A DNA stretch of 64,000 nucleotides from Varroa destructor (lineage: Eukaryota; Arthropoda; Arachnida; Mesostigmata; Varroidae). The notes beneath the pieces are model-generated. The model was not told the origin of the DNA and did not search any database. It saw nothing but the letters and a program-made list of their open reading frames with translations. Shown piece by piece: positions 61,034-64,000 of the stretch. Positions within the stretch are counted from its first letter, which is position 1; each line of letters starts with the position of its first letter. The translations under genes and the position numbers were made by a program. The stretch spans positions 47,725,043-47,789,042 of the forward strand of contig NW_019211457.1 in the NCBI RefSeq assembly GCF_002443255.2, in the 5' to 3' direction.

Positions 61034-63280
61034 TTTAGTAAATTACTACTCTTATTGCGCCAAGAATTGTGTTTGAGCCTAACACCATGTACAATTTACA
61101 ACTGTATTAGTTTGACTAACAGATGTCAAGTCCTATTTGGCAATACATGTCGAGTTAGATTCTACTTTGTACAAAGGCAGTATCATTCGTTACACATTAA
61201 TAGATCAATCCCGGTCATATAAAAACAAGATTTTCTTATATTTTTTAAATAGGAGTATGATTGAAGTCTCTGTTGAAACAAATGTAAATTACTGCATCGC
61301 ATAATAGATACTGATACCAAGAAGTTTTAATTATTAAAAAAAATGTAATCTCGCGGAAATAGATAAGAACCGTTGCTGCAGTAGCTGTCCAAAGCAGGGT
61401 TGCAGATAACAACTACAAAACGAGCAAAGAAAATGTTTTATTTAATGCCGTTTTCTTCACTCACTTATCAACTTGGTAGATAGTACTTCCATACCAAAGC
61501 GTATCCTTGCCTTTTTTTAAATAGAAGGCCAAACTAGATGTTGTCATAAAGTATTAGTAGTGGTGTTGTATGACTCGTGCGCGCATCGCATAAACTTTGG
61601 TGCTTTTAGCGATACGATGATGGTCTGTAGACTCGAACAACGTGAAAAAAAGCTTTTATCTACGTGAAATGTGATCAGATAAGATGTCATCATTGTACAA
61701 GCCAAACATGTATAATATCAGCCATATTCTGCTGATAGCGTCAACGTTGTCGTGCAGTCTAAGAGGAACGCGAAGCCCTACAGGTCTTGGTACACTTGTT
61801 CGATGATATAGCACACCAAACCTCGTGCGGTAACGTTCACTTAAATGTAAAGGAGAACGAGAAGGATGAGTAAATGAAGCCAGATTTACCGGCTTGTGGG
61901 CTTTTCTCTCGTTGTGCGACCTCGTAGCTAACTGCTATTGTCTACCACTATAGGATCTCCCTTTGGGGAGCTACAGCTATTTCGGTTTAACAGAATGCTG
62001 TCTGAATTGTCTCGCATGATAGCAAAGTCAATCTCGCTGTCACGGTAGCATTTCATCTCATGAAGCCTAAATAGCTAATTTAGTCTATACAAAGCCTAGA
62101 GCGAATTGGCAGTCTACAAAGGATCCTTAATAGCCAAATATTCACATAAGTTATGGAGGTCTTCTAGCAGAGCAACAAAAGCTTCAATTTAGCCGTAATT
62201 AATTAACTTTAACCAACCTTAATATGGAGCTTAATACTGTTCTTGAAGAGATAGTGGGCTTATGCCCACCTGCATATCTGTTGTGTCTAGTAAATGTTCT
62301 TCTCATTAGCTGCTCTGCACGGTTTCGGGCTGATTAATAAGTCTTACGTAAGAAACCATCACGTACATAATTTAGCCATTGTCAGCATCGGTGGCTATTT
62401 TGCTAAACCTCTTTGGTTTTTGTCGAATGTTTGTTTGTTTTGTGAGCAAGAGTTGCTTAAGCTGTTGTTCGAGAGTCTGACGTTAGGAAAGATGATGAAG
62501 AAGGGCGTTAGTTAGGACGCAGAGTGGCCTTTTGCGTCCACTTTTGCTTGCAGTTAGTACGAGTCAATTTGGTATTGCGCTGCTTCTGGCAGCTATATGT
62601 TCAGTCTTATGTCATTTTCTCTAGTTTAGTAGTCGATGAGTGAATGCTTTCCTTAAATCTCCAGTAGATCGTCTTAGCTCAGTGCCGAACTTGTGGGGAA
62701 CTTTACGACCAAAGATCGTCTTGTGAAGTTGGACCACTTGTTTGATACTACCATTGTTTTAGTATTTTTTTCGACTTCTGCATAGACTGTAGTTTATTTG
62801 TCCAATTTAACATATTGTTAGTTTGGCTCGATTACAATGCTTACTAAAGGTGTTCTTCGGGTACTTTTAAATAAATTAAAAACTTCCAACTAAGTTCAGT
62901 TGCTACAGATTTTCAACAAGATAGGTTTCTTATAGAATTAGACCGCAAAGTTAGACAAGCCTAAATTCACTGGTTCCCGCCTTAAAGCAACTTATACATA
63001 CATCCTATATATAAAGTAAAGAAAGTTTCCTTTAATGTAAATAAACAGCAATCTAACTTCGTAATTTTATAATTCGACTCTGTTAATAGTCTCGTTTTCG
63101 GCGTTGCTAAGTATTTACAGGTATTGTAAATTTGGTTCTTTATACGACTATACTATATGCAGTCATAAGACTAGTATAAAAATATATATAATTTATATAA
63201 CTTATTTGATTGTAGTCTATAGGATACTATTACTTTTTGGCGTACTATCCAGTTAGAGGACTGTGGAAAGGGGAGACTTG
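61034..63280. other. No recognisable gene
   Basis: A 73-codon ATG-initiated plus frame (62294-62515) is the longest open frame. Its start is hydrophobic, but nothing else supports a gene. The minus strand of 61.7-62.7 kb gives retroelement-like strings too weak to call. Confidence 0.35.
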
Positions 63281-63285
63281 AAATG

Positions 63286-63315
63286 TTATTATATATATAT
63301 AATATATATATATAA
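63286..63315. repeat. (TA)n-rich microsatellite
   Basis: Two TA runs separated by a single phase break, forming a short self-complementary AT block. Confidence 0.9.
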
Positions 63316-63489
63316 ATATTGCGTTCGAATTAGTCTTTTGTGTGATTCAATGTGCCTTTTATATGCAGTGAGATTATGAAGTATTAGGTTCTTCAGTATG
63401 AAAGGTAACGTAGTAAATTCTTTTTTTTACCCATTTTTTCATGTAAAAACTTTTAGACTTTTTTTACATGCATCGATTCTCTTATTTTC

Positions 63490-64000
63490 GATAGGGATTC
63501 ATTATTAGTATTATGTGTGACCTTCTGCTATTCAGGGGGTAACTTATTTATATCTCTGCCGTACAATTTTATGATACGAGAACCTATGAGGTCTCGAAAG
63601 GCAATTTTGATATCATATTGAGAGTTAAATAATTTTCCTATTAACAACTTGTTTTAATGGGAGCACTTGGTGGCGTGTGTAGTAAATGTCCAAAAGGATT
63701 CCAATTGTGATTCTTGAATTTTCAAGACCGTGATTCTTGCGGTGTGAGATCAAGCGTTGTCGTACAATAGGAATTGTTCACCAGTGTTCATTAATATTGG
63801 CTGCTTAACACGGATTTATTATTTCCTGTAATTAGTGACGATACATTTCAGCCACAATCGACGAAACAAAACTAATCGAGCTGTAGTGAGTAACACCTGA
63901 GTTGAACCACCAACCAAACACTGTAAGTTTTTGCAGCTTTGCCTTTTTTTATCACAAGAGAATGGCTCACTGCTGTAACGTGAAAGCAAAGGGAAGCAAG
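63490..64000 (-). pseudogene. Decayed mariner transposase, 3' half, cut by window end
   Basis: From the window edge downward on the minus strand: GWWFNSGVTHYSS (63923-63886, normally VWWDxxGVIHYELL), VAEMYRH (about 63857-63837, normally xxxYCxQL), then a region where HDNARPH and YSPDLAPSD would be expected. Only HTPPSAP-like and VLPLKQ-like traces remain there (63750-63640). The C-terminus IIKLYGRDINKLPPE, stop, QKV (63575-63520) matches FYxxGIxxLPxRWxKVI. The second and third catalytic Asp cannot be found. The start lies beyond 64000. Irritans/cecropia-like by motif, as for the copies at 34.8 and 37.3 kb. Confidence 0.75.

Noticed and set aside
61700..62720. Minus-strand strings resembling LINE endonuclease or gypsy integrase
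   Set aside because: The matches are isolated and out of order, with no catalytic motif.
1..64000. CRISPR arrays, bacterial operons, rRNA genes
   Set aside because: No regularly spaced repeats with unique spacers, no packed long ORFs with ribosome binding sites, and no rRNA-like conserved sequence were seen.

Overview
This window looks like AT-rich, gene-poor nuclear DNA from an animal, most likely an arthropod. No open frame exceeds about 120 codons. There is no bacterial-style gene packing, no rRNA and no intact tRNA. What can be recognised is almost all decayed transposable elements. The arthropod lean rests on the kinds of elements present (several mariner subfamilies, a DUF4817-associated mariner-like transposase, RTE-like LINE, BEL/Pao and Ty3/gypsy). 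It is an inference, since all of these also occur in other animals.

Left part (1-13 kb): a short 37-bp tandem repeat (about 552-763); a mariner-like transposase fossil on the minus strand (1540-2400); two hairpins near 2.8 and 6.4 kb; and a long, badly eroded non-LTR retrotransposon on the plus strand (about 8.4-13.0 kb), best supported at its reverse-transcriptase start near 12.65-12.85 kb.

Middle part (13-33 kb): mostly unrecognisable AT-rich sequence. It holds a BEL/Pao-like gag zinc-knuckle relic (17.88-18.35 kb, plus), an RNase H-like relic (20.67-20.91 kb, minus), two orphan ORFs that may merit a look (24.5 kb minus, 27.5 kb plus) and a strand-asymmetric purine/pyrimidine block (28.6-29.3 kb).

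Mariner cluster (33.8-38.4 kb): three mariner fossils. One is a mauritiana-like copy with an internal deletion (plus, 33.99-34.56 kb). Two are cecropia/irritans-like (plus, 34.79-35.73 kb; minus, 37.29-38.35 kb). A CA/TA microsatellite lies between the first two.

Right part (38-64 kb): a probable gypsy integrase zinc-finger fragment (47.4-47.7 kb), a GC-rich island (49.46-49.9 kb), a tRNA-like pol III box pair (51.0 kb), a minus-strand LINE covering endonuclease to C-terminus (54.15-51.9 kb), a plus-strand Ty3/gypsy pol relic (55.5-57.05 kb), a perfect 12-bp hairpin (61.0 kb), and a fourth mariner cut by the window end (63.49-64.0 kb, minus).

Every transposase or polymerase recognised carries stops, frameshifts and/or substituted catalytic residues, so none should be active. 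The copies in the window are therefore best read as a graveyard of several independent insertions. I did not find a convincing undescribed system. The family calls come from reading translated motifs by eye against remembered family patterns, not from database searches.
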